Assembly: GCF_004193775.1 (NCBI RefSeq)
Contig: NC_041005.1
Span: forward strand, 11,348,501 to 11,412,500
DNA from: Glycine soja
Taxonomy: Eukaryota > Streptophyta > Magnoliopsida > Fabales > Fabaceae
Length of the DNA: 64,000 bases
Direction: 5' to 3'
The notes under the pieces are model-generated. The model had not been told where the DNA came from. It worked only from the letters and a program-made list of their open reading frames with translations, and made no database searches. Made by a program: the position numbers and the translations under genes. Positions 35,501 to 46,461 of this stretch are shown in pieces. Position 1 is the first letter of the stretch, and each line of letters begins with the position of its first letter.

Positions 35501-38500
35501 TCATCTCATACTCATCACAGGCCTCAGAGTCACACTTGAAGATGGCAGAGATGGTGGTCGCACTATGGGAACACGTCTCACTACTGAAAATGCTTCATTA
35601 AGACGAGCAACACGACCCATGAGCTGAGACACCTTCTGAAAAAATTGTTTTGGGAGTGCCACAAGATTGATAATGTCACGAGATTTGTCAAAGAAAGCAA
35701 GAAGATAGATAAACATCAACAAAACCATCATATGCATGACACAAGTGAAGTGGATATGGATGCATGACCAATCCTCAACAACATGAAATCATAACATTTG
35801 AAGATAAAAAAAAAACTATAAATATATAGTGAGTCACAGTTCAAAATATCACCACTCATAAATTTTTCAAATAAATACTGCCCTTCATTTTATTTTTTCT
35901 ACCAATCATTTTAATAAATCCACATGCATGCAGAAACACAAATTGAAGCCAAGCATTTGAATTTATGATCTCTACGAGTTTTTCTTAACTGATGCACTGC
36001 AGTGAAACAAGTACAAATTACTCCACACACTAAACATGGTCTGCATACTTAAAGAGCAAAAGACAAAGAATTTACCCTCGATATGCAGGGCAGAAGTCAA
36101 AAAGAATTTATCCAAGTCAAATATCAAGCATATATAGGGTATTCAAACATATTCTCATTTGCCTTAGCTTAGTTCTCGAGTTTGTAGTTTGTAACAACCC
36201 GATCGAATCACACGAGAATGAGAGAGATCTAAAAGCTGTGTAAGTATGAGAATGTATAACTAAGGATGACTTAAAGGACTTAATTAATATTACATATACC
36301 AACAAGATGCATCTACTTTTTGATAGCGCATCACTTAAAAACTCCATAGTTAAACATGTTTGGCTTGTAGTAGTTATGGGATGAATGACCTTTTGGAAAG
36401 TTTTTCAGAAAGCGTGTGAATGAGGATAAAACACTCTGAAAAATCTCATTGATTTTGAAAAGAGTCGAAGCAAATTGTCGAGATCTCAAAAAGGGTTACC
36501 TATGAAGGGTTCTGGCCAACAAGAAGTTGAATGAAATATCACCGCGTGAAGTGTCGTAGTGTGAGAACAGCCGAGAAGTCGACAATCAGGGACATTACAT
36601 GATTCACTAACAATCTTTTGATTTACTAAAACAAGTAAATCATTTAGACTTCATTGTTATTGCACCAGAAAGGAGACATACAAAAAGGGTAATATAAAAA
36701 GCAATGGCAAAGCTAGATAGAATATCAAGCTAATAAATTCGTGTGTTTTCCATTAATTAGTGCAGAATTATTTGGTGTGCGACTGTGTATATCTCAAAGT
36801 ACATGTTTACATGAATACATAATGTATCCTTTAATATTATATAGCAACCACCAACAAATGAAGTATTTATTTGATAAGAATTAGCATTAGAGACAAAAGT
36901 GCAAGGTTGAGGACAAAGAAACACCCTTAAATATGCTTCCAAAGAAAAAACCTTTAAATATGAGATCGGTCTGCCTCTCCAACTAAATGGCACCAAATGA
37001 CAACACAAACCACACTGGAACACTAAACTCCATCACCCTTTCGTTTCTAGTCTTTACCAAAAACCTTTATGAAGAACCATCCAAAACTGCTCCATAGGTG
37101 CAAGTAAGGACTAGCACAACAGAAGATTAAACACACCCTTGACACAACAGCAGATTAAACACACCCTTTTCATATCTCTGAAAATCTTAATCTAATCAAG
37201 TTCCAATCCACAAAATTCAGCAGTTACCGCAGGAAATTCTTGCATAATACATAATCCAATCACTATGTTGTCTTTGCCCGATGTAAAACTCAATATTCAA
37301 AACATAGACCAGAGTCTAGAGTTTCCAATTCATTTTCTTACGGATACTGGTAGCCTTTTGTTATATTGATAATGAAAACCCGCAAGCAACTATTGAGTAA
37401 ACATACAATTGATTCCCAAAAAGATGTTACTTGTGTTGCATTTGTCCTCTAGAGTCTCTGCATATACAGGACAATCCCTGAAGTTGCCAATTCACGTACA
37501 GACAAAACCTTTGAGGAATCAAAGCAACCCTGTCCAGTAACATCTTCAGGAATCAAATTATATATTTACTCATGACCATTCGACAAAAGAACCGTTAACT
37601 TTAAGGCAGGTTAAGCTACCTCAGACACTCCCATCCAATTTATAACAGCATACTAAGGCATTGTTTAGGAAAGATTAACACTTAGATTTAAAGAAACAAT
37701 TACTTATCCTTCAAAAACTCTAAAAAAAACCGTAAAAACAAGCAATTACCTCTTCAGAATAAGCCAAACCAAACACACACTAAACAATTTTCCAAAAATA
37801 ATCACTTATTTTTCTTTGGTTCATGACAGGTATCCTCTTTCGGAAGCAATTTTGTTTACGACACTATCAGACATTAAATATGAACACCTCTCTTAACAAG
37901 ATTTGAACCGTGCTGAGGGACCAACTACTAGAGGTGGCAAAATGGGTTGGACTAGTCAAGCCACCCCAAACCCACCTAATAAAATGTAAGGCTAAATTTT
38001 GAGCTTGAACTAAACACGGGTCTTTTTAGTTTGCTTCGATTAGCCTAGAAAAGTCCGAAAAAAATCAGGCTTTCATTCATGATGCTTGAGCTTCATTTTA
38101 GAATCCCAATTGAATTCAGGATTTTTGGCTGACTAGACTACTCTTATGCTAGACTGATTTAAGCTCCATTGGTTAGATAAGCAGTTATATTAGCAAACAT
38201 GCACGTTTTCTGAAATGCTTATTATTATTTCTTGAAAATAATTTGATTGAATGACGTGGGTAGACATAATAAGAAGTAAGGGGGAGAAAGGACCTTATCA
38301 TCGAGAGCGAGGTTGAGCTTCAAAGTTTGAGTCTTGCGCTTCATTCTGTACAACCTCCGTCCCAGGAAGAAGAGTCCCAGAAAAGCAGCGGCGGCAGCGA
38401 CAGAGAGAGACCAAACAGGGAGAGGCAGAGGCAGAGGGTTCACCCAATACCTCAACACCTCAAAAGGAACCTTCCACCACACCAATCTCTTCTCCTTCTC

Positions 38501-38938
38501 CTCTTCCTCCTCCTCCTCCTCCTCCTCCCCCTCATCCTCCTCATCATCATCTTTCTCTTCCACTTCTTCCATTTTTTTCTGTTCCTCTTCTTGTTCCACC
38601 ACAGCCTCGGCCTCGGCCTCGGCCATCGCCACCACGGGGGCGTTGGTGGCGGTGGTGTCGGAATCGGAATCCCCGTTCCAGGGTGCGAGGGTGGAATTTG
38701 GGAATATCTGATTGGCAACATAGGAATCGTCGAAGTTGCGATCGACCTCGGAGGAGGAATTGGAATTGGAATTGGAACTGCAACTGGAATTGGGATTAAG
38801 GGAGAAGTGATCGGGGAGGATAGAGTCGAGTGGGGGCCCACCGAACACGATTGAATCGTCGTCGTTTGGGTGGAGCAGTTCCCAGTCTTCCACTTCGAGT
38901 TCGCGTTTTGCGTCCATGGTTGTTGGATTAGATTCCAT
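35501..38938 (-). CDS. Plant-specific single-TM protein of unknown function (DUF6821-like)
   Basis: Two exons, 38938-38294 and 35635-35501, join in phase to 259 codons plus stop; the 2.66-kb intron has GT-AG ends. The ATG at 38938 is the first in frame; a second lies at codon 8. The N-terminus carries the family phrase E-V-E-D-W-E-L-L-H (15-23) and a Ser/Asn-rich stretch. An acidic tract at about 116-150 includes ten consecutive Glu. W-W-K-V-P-F-E-V-L-R-Y-W leads into one membrane segment (about 176-192), then a basic R-R-L-Y-R-M-K-R-K. The tail A-R-L-N-E-A-F-S-V-V-R-R-V-P-I-V-R-P is strongly characteristic of this plant family. No enzymatic motif is seen. The family name is from memory and the function is unknown. 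Confidence 0.82.
36190..36599. mobile_element. LTR-like fragment in the intron of the single-TM gene
   Basis: The block begins TGTAACAACCCGATCGAAT and ends AATCAGGGACATTACA, so it has TG...CA ends with a short inverted repeat (TGTAA/TTACA). The flanking pentamers (TAGTT and TGATT) differ, so a target duplication is not proven. It may be a small solo LTR or a fragment. Confidence 0.45.
37115..37168. repeat. 26-bp near-perfect tandem repeat
   Basis: 'cacaacagaagattaaac…ccctt' at 37115-37140 is repeated at 37143-37168 with one change. It lies within the intron of the single-TM gene. Confidence 0.85.
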
Positions 38939-39514
38939 AGTATTCCAGCAACCAAACCAAGAAGAGAAAGAAAAGAAAAGAAAAGAATCTGTAGAAGTGT
39001 TGATGTTGTAGTATTAACAAAACCAGCCTAACCCTAAGTCTTGCCAACTAAATAGTAAATACTACTACCACAGCAGGCCACAGGGATACGGATATCATTC
39101 AGACGCAATCTACTAGTGTTTATTAATTAATAACCGTCAGCCACACTACCCATCACTATACTCAGTTATGATTGGTGAAAAATATTACTTTTTGAATCAT
39201 CTATTTAATGTGAAGATTAATCCGTTAAATAAATGTCAGTATTTTAAAAGATTAATTGTTACTTTTTGATTGAAAAATACTTTGATTGGTTTTTTTTAAA
39301 AAAAAAAAGTCAGTCACACTACCCGCCAGGGATTCACTATTCAATTTCTCTTACATCTGAAATCGGGTACATTTTGCCTCTTCCTACACTTTTACTTAAA
39401 AAAATTATTCATTACAAAATTACTAATAATCAAGACAATACTCATTTTTGGTGTAGACAATTTTCTAACTTCATGCTACTTTTAAAAAATGCACTGCAAT
39501 AATAACAAGCAGTT

Positions 39515-39920
39515 AGTTGTTTGGGTATATTAAATTTTAAAAGTTTTATTATGATGTTTTATGTTTTTTAAATATATTATTTTAGTCATTTTTTTAATTT
39601 TTTTGTTAAAAATGTTAGTGTTTGGTTAACTTTTAAAATGATTTAATGTCACTTTTGGTCCATTTTGTTTCATAATTGTTTTGCTTTGGTACATTATATT
39701 TTAAAAATTTCATTCTAGCCTTTTATGTTTTCAAAATGTTTCCTTTTTAATTTTTTGCTAGAAATGTTAGTATACGTCAGTATTTAAATTTTAAAATAGT
39801 TAAGTTAATATAATGGTGACTAAAAATCATCACTATTTTTTTATATTTAACAAATTAAAAATCACTAAGTAAATGAAGAAAAAATGAATTTGAAACCACA
39901 AACAACAATTTTCACTCTCA

Positions 39921-39963
<43 letters not shown>

Positions 39964-40990
39964 GTTATTATTTAATCATATATAATAATAATAATTTCAT
40001 GCACCAATTATTTTCAATCACAATGGGTAAAGGTCACTTCTCTTTTTGTTGCTTTGTCTCTCGCCGTCAGTCGAAAAAGACCGTTGTCTCACCCTCACTT
40101 TCGTCTTCGATGCATCCACTTTATGCGCCCGGAATTGTTGTCTCACCTAATGACAACCAACTGTCTCATTGTCGTCGGCAACAATAGTGTGTTGGTGAAG
40201 GGAAAGAAGAAGACCGACAATGCCGATTGTGAATAAGGTTTGACAAGTCGGGCTAGTCATAATCCTCTTCCAATGAGTCACAAAATTTGACCCCTCTTTG
40301 TGCTACTCGTCTTCACCCAATCCGATTGTAGATGTCGGATGAAAAATCTTCTACTTGCCCGGAGGTCTTGCTCACAGACCTCACAAATAATACATTGTGA
40401 TTTCTTCATTTAGATCTAGGTTAATTGGTGAGTTAGGGTTATGTTTTTGTCTTTCGTTGAAGATAACTCTTGCTCCGATCTAGGTTAATTGGTTTTACAG
40501 TGAGGAGTATAAGTAAGTATTTTTGGTAGTTCTAATGAGATTATGTGTTGACGTTGTTCGATTTGTATGGTACTTTATTTTTTTACTTTTTTAGATCTAG
40601 AAGAGGTTGGAGGAGATGATTATTTTTTTAGTTGTTTATTTTTTAAAAATAAAATAAAGATAGTAGCACTTTTTAGTGGTCACTATGTAAAGTTAATTAT
40701 TTTAAAAGACTTAATGTCACTTTTGATCCATTATGTTTCGTAATTATTTCATTTTGATACATTAAGTTTTAAAAGTCTCATTTTGGTCTTTATGTTTTTA
40801 AAATGTATTATTTTGATCCTTTTTTAAGATTTAAAAGTTAACAAAATACTAATGTTTCTAACAGAAAATTAAGAAAAAAAGAGACCAACATGATAAACAT
40901 AAAAAATCAGTATGAAACTTTTAAAACTTAATATACAAAAATAAAATAACGCTAAAACATAATGAACCAAAATTTATATTAAGTCTTTCT
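39515..40990. mobile_element. Candidate non-autonomous element with composite inverted repeats
   Basis: Modules containing 'ttaatgtcacttttggtcc' and 'tttaaaatgtattattttg' occur in the left arm (39515-39845). They recur in the right arm, where 40715-40850 is itself followed by its inverse (40858-40985). Between them is about 0.8 kb that includes a GC-richer segment at 40030-40330 with a 62-codon open frame of unknown meaning. No target duplication was found, so the element's limits are tentative. Confidence 0.4.
39921..39963. repeat. (TAT)n microsatellite
   Basis: A trinucleotide run of about 43 bp, almost uninterrupted. Confidence 0.95.
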
Positions 40991-42488
40991 TTATCCATTA
41001 GAATCAAAAACAAATATTACGTGATTTATAATAATTCACAAATTTTATTCAATCAAGCTAAACTCTTTCAATAACAAATAACTTTTCAATGGTAGTTGTT
41101 TACAACTACATTTGACTAAAAAAATAAAAAAAAAATTAAAAGAACTCAGAGGAAAACAGAAGCTTATAAACTCATAATTTTATCGAAATCCTAATTATAT
41201 TAATTAAAATAATAATTATTATTTTTACATCAATTTTATAGTGTCATGACAGCAATAATAACCGGCTGACATTGGATGTAGATTTTTTTATATATATAGT
41301 TTCCCCTTAATTGATTTTCTGTTTTTTTCCCTTGCTTGCTAATGTTCAACCACCGTATCTTATCGTTAACTTTGTTCTTATTTGTTGGCCGTTAGGTCAT
41401 TTATTTAATAAAATAAAATAGATTTTTTTGCTTACATTAATAAAACAAAATAGGAAACAATAAAAGGCGAAAGTGAATTTAAAAATAATTTAATATATAC
41501 AGATTAACTAAACAATTCATACAAGAGTCAAATTGGAAATAAATAATATAAGTGACGACAAGAAATGTATTTGATCTTTAAATCTTTATTATTAAAAAGC
41601 TAGCAAAAAAAAAATGCGACTCTTGGCAAGAAGTGGATGTTATCGCTTATAATTCTTAACCATAAATGACAACCCAAATTTATTGTCATTTATTACTTAG
41701 AGTATCGAATGCCTTTGTTCTCACTAGACTCTTCGTATCATTCATTTATGTTAGGCTTAAATAAAAATTAGTTTTTGTAAAAAAAAAACTTAAATTTAAA
41801 ATATATTTTTCATTATTAGAAATGTCCGCCTTTTGATACCACAGTTTTTTTTTTGATAATTTCTATAAAATTGAAATATATCATCATTTAGATCGTTTGA
41901 TTTGACACTAAAAATTTGGGTTGATTGACCCTAACTCCAAACTGCTATATTAAATAAATTATTTTAAAATTAAAAACATTAAGAAAATATAAAAAAAATA
42001 GGAAAATGAAACTTTAAAAGACATAAAAGATTAAAAAAATAAAAATTAATGTATTAAATAAAAAATATTAAAACATAATATATCAAAAATGATATTTTAC
42101 CAAAAAAATTATAACAACACTAAAAATATGCAAAAAAAAACTAAAGAGATAAAAACAAACATTTCTAATTTGAAAGATTTCTCATTTTTTTTTGTCATTA
42201 TTTCCGATCATTTTGTATCACATTCTTCTCCTCGTCAATGTAATTGACACAAAGAACTTGAGAAATTTTTGCCACATCAAATGACCTAACGAGGAGACAG
42301 ATTCTTAACGTGGAGAATAAAACCCCAAGCTTATCGTCATTTGCAATAGTTAGAGAAGAAAACGAGGATGTTTGTTCAATCAATACATAAGTGTGGTTGA
42401 GAGATCCAATTGTTCAATTAGTCGTTGAAGTCATCATTAGAGTCGAGTTACTGGAGGTGCTTGGCGATGATGACATAGTGGATCTCAG

Positions 42489-42770
42489 TAGGGCTGTGCA
42501 AAAACCTGTTCATAAAAAAATCGAACCAAACTGATTTTCGAACTGGTTTAACCAGTTTGGTTTTTAACCTAAATCTGCGAACTAGTTTTCAAACTGGTTT
42601 GAAACCGAACTAGTTTTAGAAAACCAATTTTGAATTGGTTCTAAACCAAAGTTTATAACTGTTTTCCAAGCCGAACCGATTCTGAACTGGTTTCAAACTA
42701 GTTTAAAACTGTTTTAAGAGTCGAACTGGTTTTGAATTGGTTTTCAAATTATTTTTTTGAATTAGGAAGA
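42489..42770. repeat. Left terminal and subterminal repeat region of the hAT element
   Basis: After the TIR, more than a dozen copies of AACTGGTTT, AACCAGTTT, GAACTGGTTT and close variants occur in both orientations within 280 bp. A similar but sparser set ('gaaccaaactgg', 'aactagttcggg', 'tagttcggtttg') precedes the right TIR at 48310-48430. Confidence 0.75.
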
Positions 42771-43067
42771 TAATTTTGCCCAGAAAAATACAAATTAACC
42801 AAAATGACAAGATGATTATTTATAATGAACAATGGAAGGGGGGGGGGGGATGAAGGAAGGTACATGCAATCAAAAGTGCCATTTTCAGTGGTCCTAGATA
42901 TGCCATAACTTGTCCTTTGAAATTTTAACCCATTTTTTATCCTGACTCATGAACTGAATTCAAGAGTTAGGATGTGGAGTTAGTTTATCTGCACTTCATG
43001 CATAACTTTTTAGTTACAATTTCGACAAAACCAACTACAATGCAACTACTGAATGCATCAGGGAAGT

Positions 43068-44141
43068 AACATACGAGATTGCAAAATTTGTATAGTTTCC
43101 AGTGCTATCAGGTATGATGCTAGTCAAATTATTGCCTCTCACATCACTAAAAATTCAGGTTAAATAGAAAAAATAGCAAATTTAATAAACCAAGGAAGAT
43201 TAAAAGGATATTTAAGAAAGAAAAAAGAAAGAGAGAAACCACATTGAAATGGTTGAAATACTCACAAATACCAGTTGCATAGTATAGTAAACTATAATAA
43301 GAAACATGTAATAGTGGTAAATGTAAATGATACAAACAAAATATGAAAAAAAAAAACTCATAGGTAGTGCAAGACTTCATTCCAATAGAGCAGTTCAGGA
43401 ATCTCACCGGTGAGTCTATTTCGTGCAAGATCACAAAAAAACATAATCATACGACTATTAGAACTTTGTATAGCAATATCCTAACTGTGGCATGGCTCAC
43501 ATTGGATTGCAATTTTATTTTCTATACCCCATTAATGACAAAATGAGAACTTACATAGTCTTCAAGTTTGGAATTTAGGTTAATGTTGAGGGGATAGGAC
43601 CTGTCAACTGATTACTCTTTAAATTCCTGCATTCACCAACTCAACTCAGGACATGTTGTAGCATGAAAAACCAAAGAAACACATTAAATGACAAGTTCTA
43701 GTTTCAACTTACAGAAACACAAGCTGCTTTAGCTTTGATATGGAGAAAGGTGTATCACCATAAAATTGATTATCAGACAAATCCCTTCTAAATTAAAAAA
43801 TGAAAAACATGTGATCAACATTTGTATCATAGGAAACTCCAGCAGGGTATGAAAAGAATGATACACAAATAAGTAAATAGAAACAAGATAATGTCATGGT
43901 TCATATAGATAAATAAGTTCAACACAGTTTTCAATTTCATCTAGAATTTGACTAGTTAGTTTATTTCCTTGCAGGTCTCTGTCATTGCCAGAAGAGCAAA
44001 ATTCAGGTTAAATATAAAAATAAAAGCCAAGAGAAAAAGTGTACGATCAAATAACCAAAAGGTATAATACATAAAGGGATTGCAAGTTTACCAATGACGG
44101 ATGATATCTCCCCACCAAGATTAAAGCTTGACAAATTCCTT
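43068..44141 (-). pseudogene. ERECTA/ERL receptor-kinase LRR exons captured in the hAT element
   Basis: In minus-strand order the exons read N-L-G-G-E-I-S-S-V-I-G (44141-44090); D-L-Q-G-N-K-L, E-N-C-V-E-L (43980-43913); D-L-S-D-N-Q-F-Y-G-D, S-I-S-K-L-K-Q-L (43789-43713); N-Q-L-T-G-P-I-P-S-T-L (43629-43556); D-L-A-R-N-R-L-T-G-E-I-P with Y-W-N-E-V-L (43432-43366); and D-V-R-G-N-N-L-T-S-I-I-P-D-S (43148-43068). A weak exon ending W-Y-F may lie near 43280. The small exons with donors after the LRR (for example GTAAG at 43712), and the Y-W-N-E-V-L phrase, mark the ERECTA family, which senses EPF/EPFL peptides in stomatal and organ patterning. A stop interrupts the fourth exon (T-L-stop-I-P-N-L). 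No kinase, membrane or signal-peptide part is present. Confidence 0.85.
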
Positions 44142-44463
44142 TAGAAACAAGAGGAATCAATGTAACTTAATGTTAATAGAAAATGTAGCTAATCAAAGAT
44201 ATTAACACAAAAAGAATTTTGAAAGCAAATTTGACATTTGCAATAGTTCAATAATCGTGACGATCCAAATCAAAAAGGTCCAAACTCCAAATTAATTGAT
44301 TACATAGCAATCCTAATAACTAAAAAATATTAAAAAGAAGCGTTCTTGATTCTTCAATCATCATCAAGTGTAAAGGTCAAGGAGACTGAATGAGTAACAT
44401 CCAATGCGGCTAGTGAGGGAACAAGTTCTGAAACATAAAAAAAAAAATTAGTTGTCATTCATA

Positions 44464-46461
44464 TTATATAATAAGTACATAAAACAACCTTAAGAGAAAA
44501 AAAATCTTGTTACATTCTTCAATTCTTTCAAACTCCAAAAATTCATTATTTTCATTTGAAGGTAGTGGTGATGGTGTTCTTTTGATCCAATCTTGTGTAC
44601 AAACAAGTGCTTCCACCATTTGAGGTGTAAGAGAACAACTATAAGGATCAAGAACTCTTCCTCCAATACTAAAGGCAGACTTAGAGGCCAAAGTAGAGAC
44701 AAGTATAACAAACACATCTCTTGCAATGCTTGCAAGAGTTGGGAATCGGCTTGAGTTTAGCTTCCACCAATTCAAAACATCCAAATCCAGCCGACTATCT
44801 CTAGCATCCTCCAGGTATATATCTAATTCAAATGTACTAGATCTAGTTTATTGAAAATATTGACTATAATCATAAGGATCATTCTCGACCCTTTCACTAG
44901 GTTGAGCTCGAGCCTCTTGTGAGCTAACTTCAAACTCATCACCACCATTACTATACTCTTCAAAAAGTGATCTCAAGCTAGATTCCACTTTATCCCTCAA
45001 CTTACAAGTCAATTCACCCCCTTTACCATCAAAACTTTCAGCAATAAGCCAATTCGTGAATTTTAATTTGTAACTCGGGTGCAACACAAGAGAGATCATC
45101 AATAGCATGTTTGTACGATTAGGATTGCCCCAATACTTATCATATTTTTCCTTCATGCGTACAACCATCATTCTCACACTCATATTCACACCCCTGGAAG
45201 TAGACATTTCCCTGATTTTCATTCCAATCCCAAAGGCCTCAAACATTTACATAGTGCTTGTCACATAAGATGAACCAGAAATGCATAAAGTAGCATCATA
45301 AAAAATCTCCAAGAATGGCAAGATTGAACGCACAAATTCCCAATCACTATATGTAGGAGCCATGCCCATGAATTTTTGTCTCTTAATTTGAACTCCTCAA
45401 ATGCCTTATGATGCTTTAAAGAAACTTCCAACATCAAGTAAGTAGAATTCCATCTATTTTCTACATCTAAGCAAACAAGGTCTTTATATTCAATGTTCAC
45501 ATAGGCAACACATTCCTTGAATTTAGATAATCTAAAACGGGAGGATTTTACATACTTGACAGCAGGACGAACCCTACAAATAACTGGAATATCCTCTTTG
45601 AAACCTTCTTGCACAATTAAATTAAAAATATGTGCACAACATCACATATGAAGATAATTTCCATTCAACACCAAACGATTCCAAGACATTAGCCTCTTTT
45701 GCATATATTCAATTGCTTTATCATTTGAAATGGCATTGTCAATCGTCAATGAAAGAACATGAGTTAGCACCCAACTACTTAAGCAACTCTCAACCATCCT
45801 AGCCAAATTCTTCCCGTGTGACTTTTGACTTGACAAAAGTTTATCGCTTTCTTTTGCAACATGCAATCATTGTCAATGAAATGTGCCGTTAAACTCATAA
45901 AGTCAGATTTTGTGACAAAGTCCATGTGTCTGTAGTGAGCCAAACTCTTTGACAATGTTGAGAAAAAAAGTTCTTCAATCTTACTTTTTCATTACTCCAA
46001 AGACTAAGACCATCTCGTGCCAAGGTAGTGCGTGAAATGACAACAAGAAAAGGTGCTACAATGCTAAAAAGTTCTCGAAAGGTGTCATGCTCAACCATAT
46101 GGAAGGAGAGCTCCAATGCCACAAATAATTTGACCAATGCAATCCGACATGCTTCTTGGTCAATCATGAAAGAGGAAGAAGGAGTAATGGTTGTTGAAGA
46201 AGAATCTGATTTTTGCCTCTTGCTCATGACGTCTGAATTCTTCTTGCATTTGTCTAAATGAGTGCACATGGAAGTTGTTCCACTACTATATTTGATCAAA
46301 GCACCACAATGTGATTTAGCTTGGGATAAAGGATTGGGGTCTGGCAATTTATCAAAGTGATCCCATGCAGTAGATTGATTTTTACGCCCTATGAAACGAG
46401 GCGGTAACCTTTCTCCTACTATGCTAGAGGCCAAGATGTCAATCTCATCATGGTCTTCCAT
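44464..46461 (-). pseudogene. hAT transposase with BED finger and hATC domain, broken
   Basis: Open blocks lie at 46461-45895, 45866-45642, 45614-45261, 45246-44848 and 44784-44464. The first starts M-E-D-H-D-E and carries a BED-type finger: S-T-A-W-D-H-F, then H-C-G-A-L-I-K-Y-S-S-G-T-T-S-M-C-T-H-L. The first Cys of the finger seems lost (A-K-S-H-C-G where A-K-C-x-x-C-G is usual). The block at 45960 ends W-L-T-T-D-T-W-T, the region of the first catalytic Asp. The last block is the hATC dimerisation domain (W-W-K-L, F-P-T-L-A-S-I-A-R-D, G-G-R-V-L-D-P-Y, L-T-P-Q-M-V-E-A-L-V-C). Frame changes between blocks show that it is inactive. Confidence 0.85.

Larger units (their letters stand above)
39040..42480. 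other. AT-rich intergenic DNA with transposon remnants
   Basis: Upstream of the single-TM gene no further gene is recognised. Related inverted modules lie at about 39515-39845 and 40650-40990 (separate entry), and a (TAT)n run at 39921-39963. 42190-42480 is protein-like on the minus strand for about 60 codons but unrecognised; it forms the left flank of the hAT insertion. Confidence 0.5.

Noticed and set aside
36185..36604. 5-bp target duplication around the LTR-like block
   Set aside because: Flanks TAGTT and TGATT differ, so a solo LTR is not proven there.
38327..38854. 175-codon plus-strand ORF
   Set aside because: It is the antisense shadow of the Glu/Ser-rich exon 1 of the minus-strand single-TM gene; its Leu/His runs come from the GAG repeats.
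40054..40236. Short plus-strand ORFs in a GC-richer patch
   Set aside because: Two overlapping frames are open with no recognised motif, start context or splice structure, so no gene is claimed.
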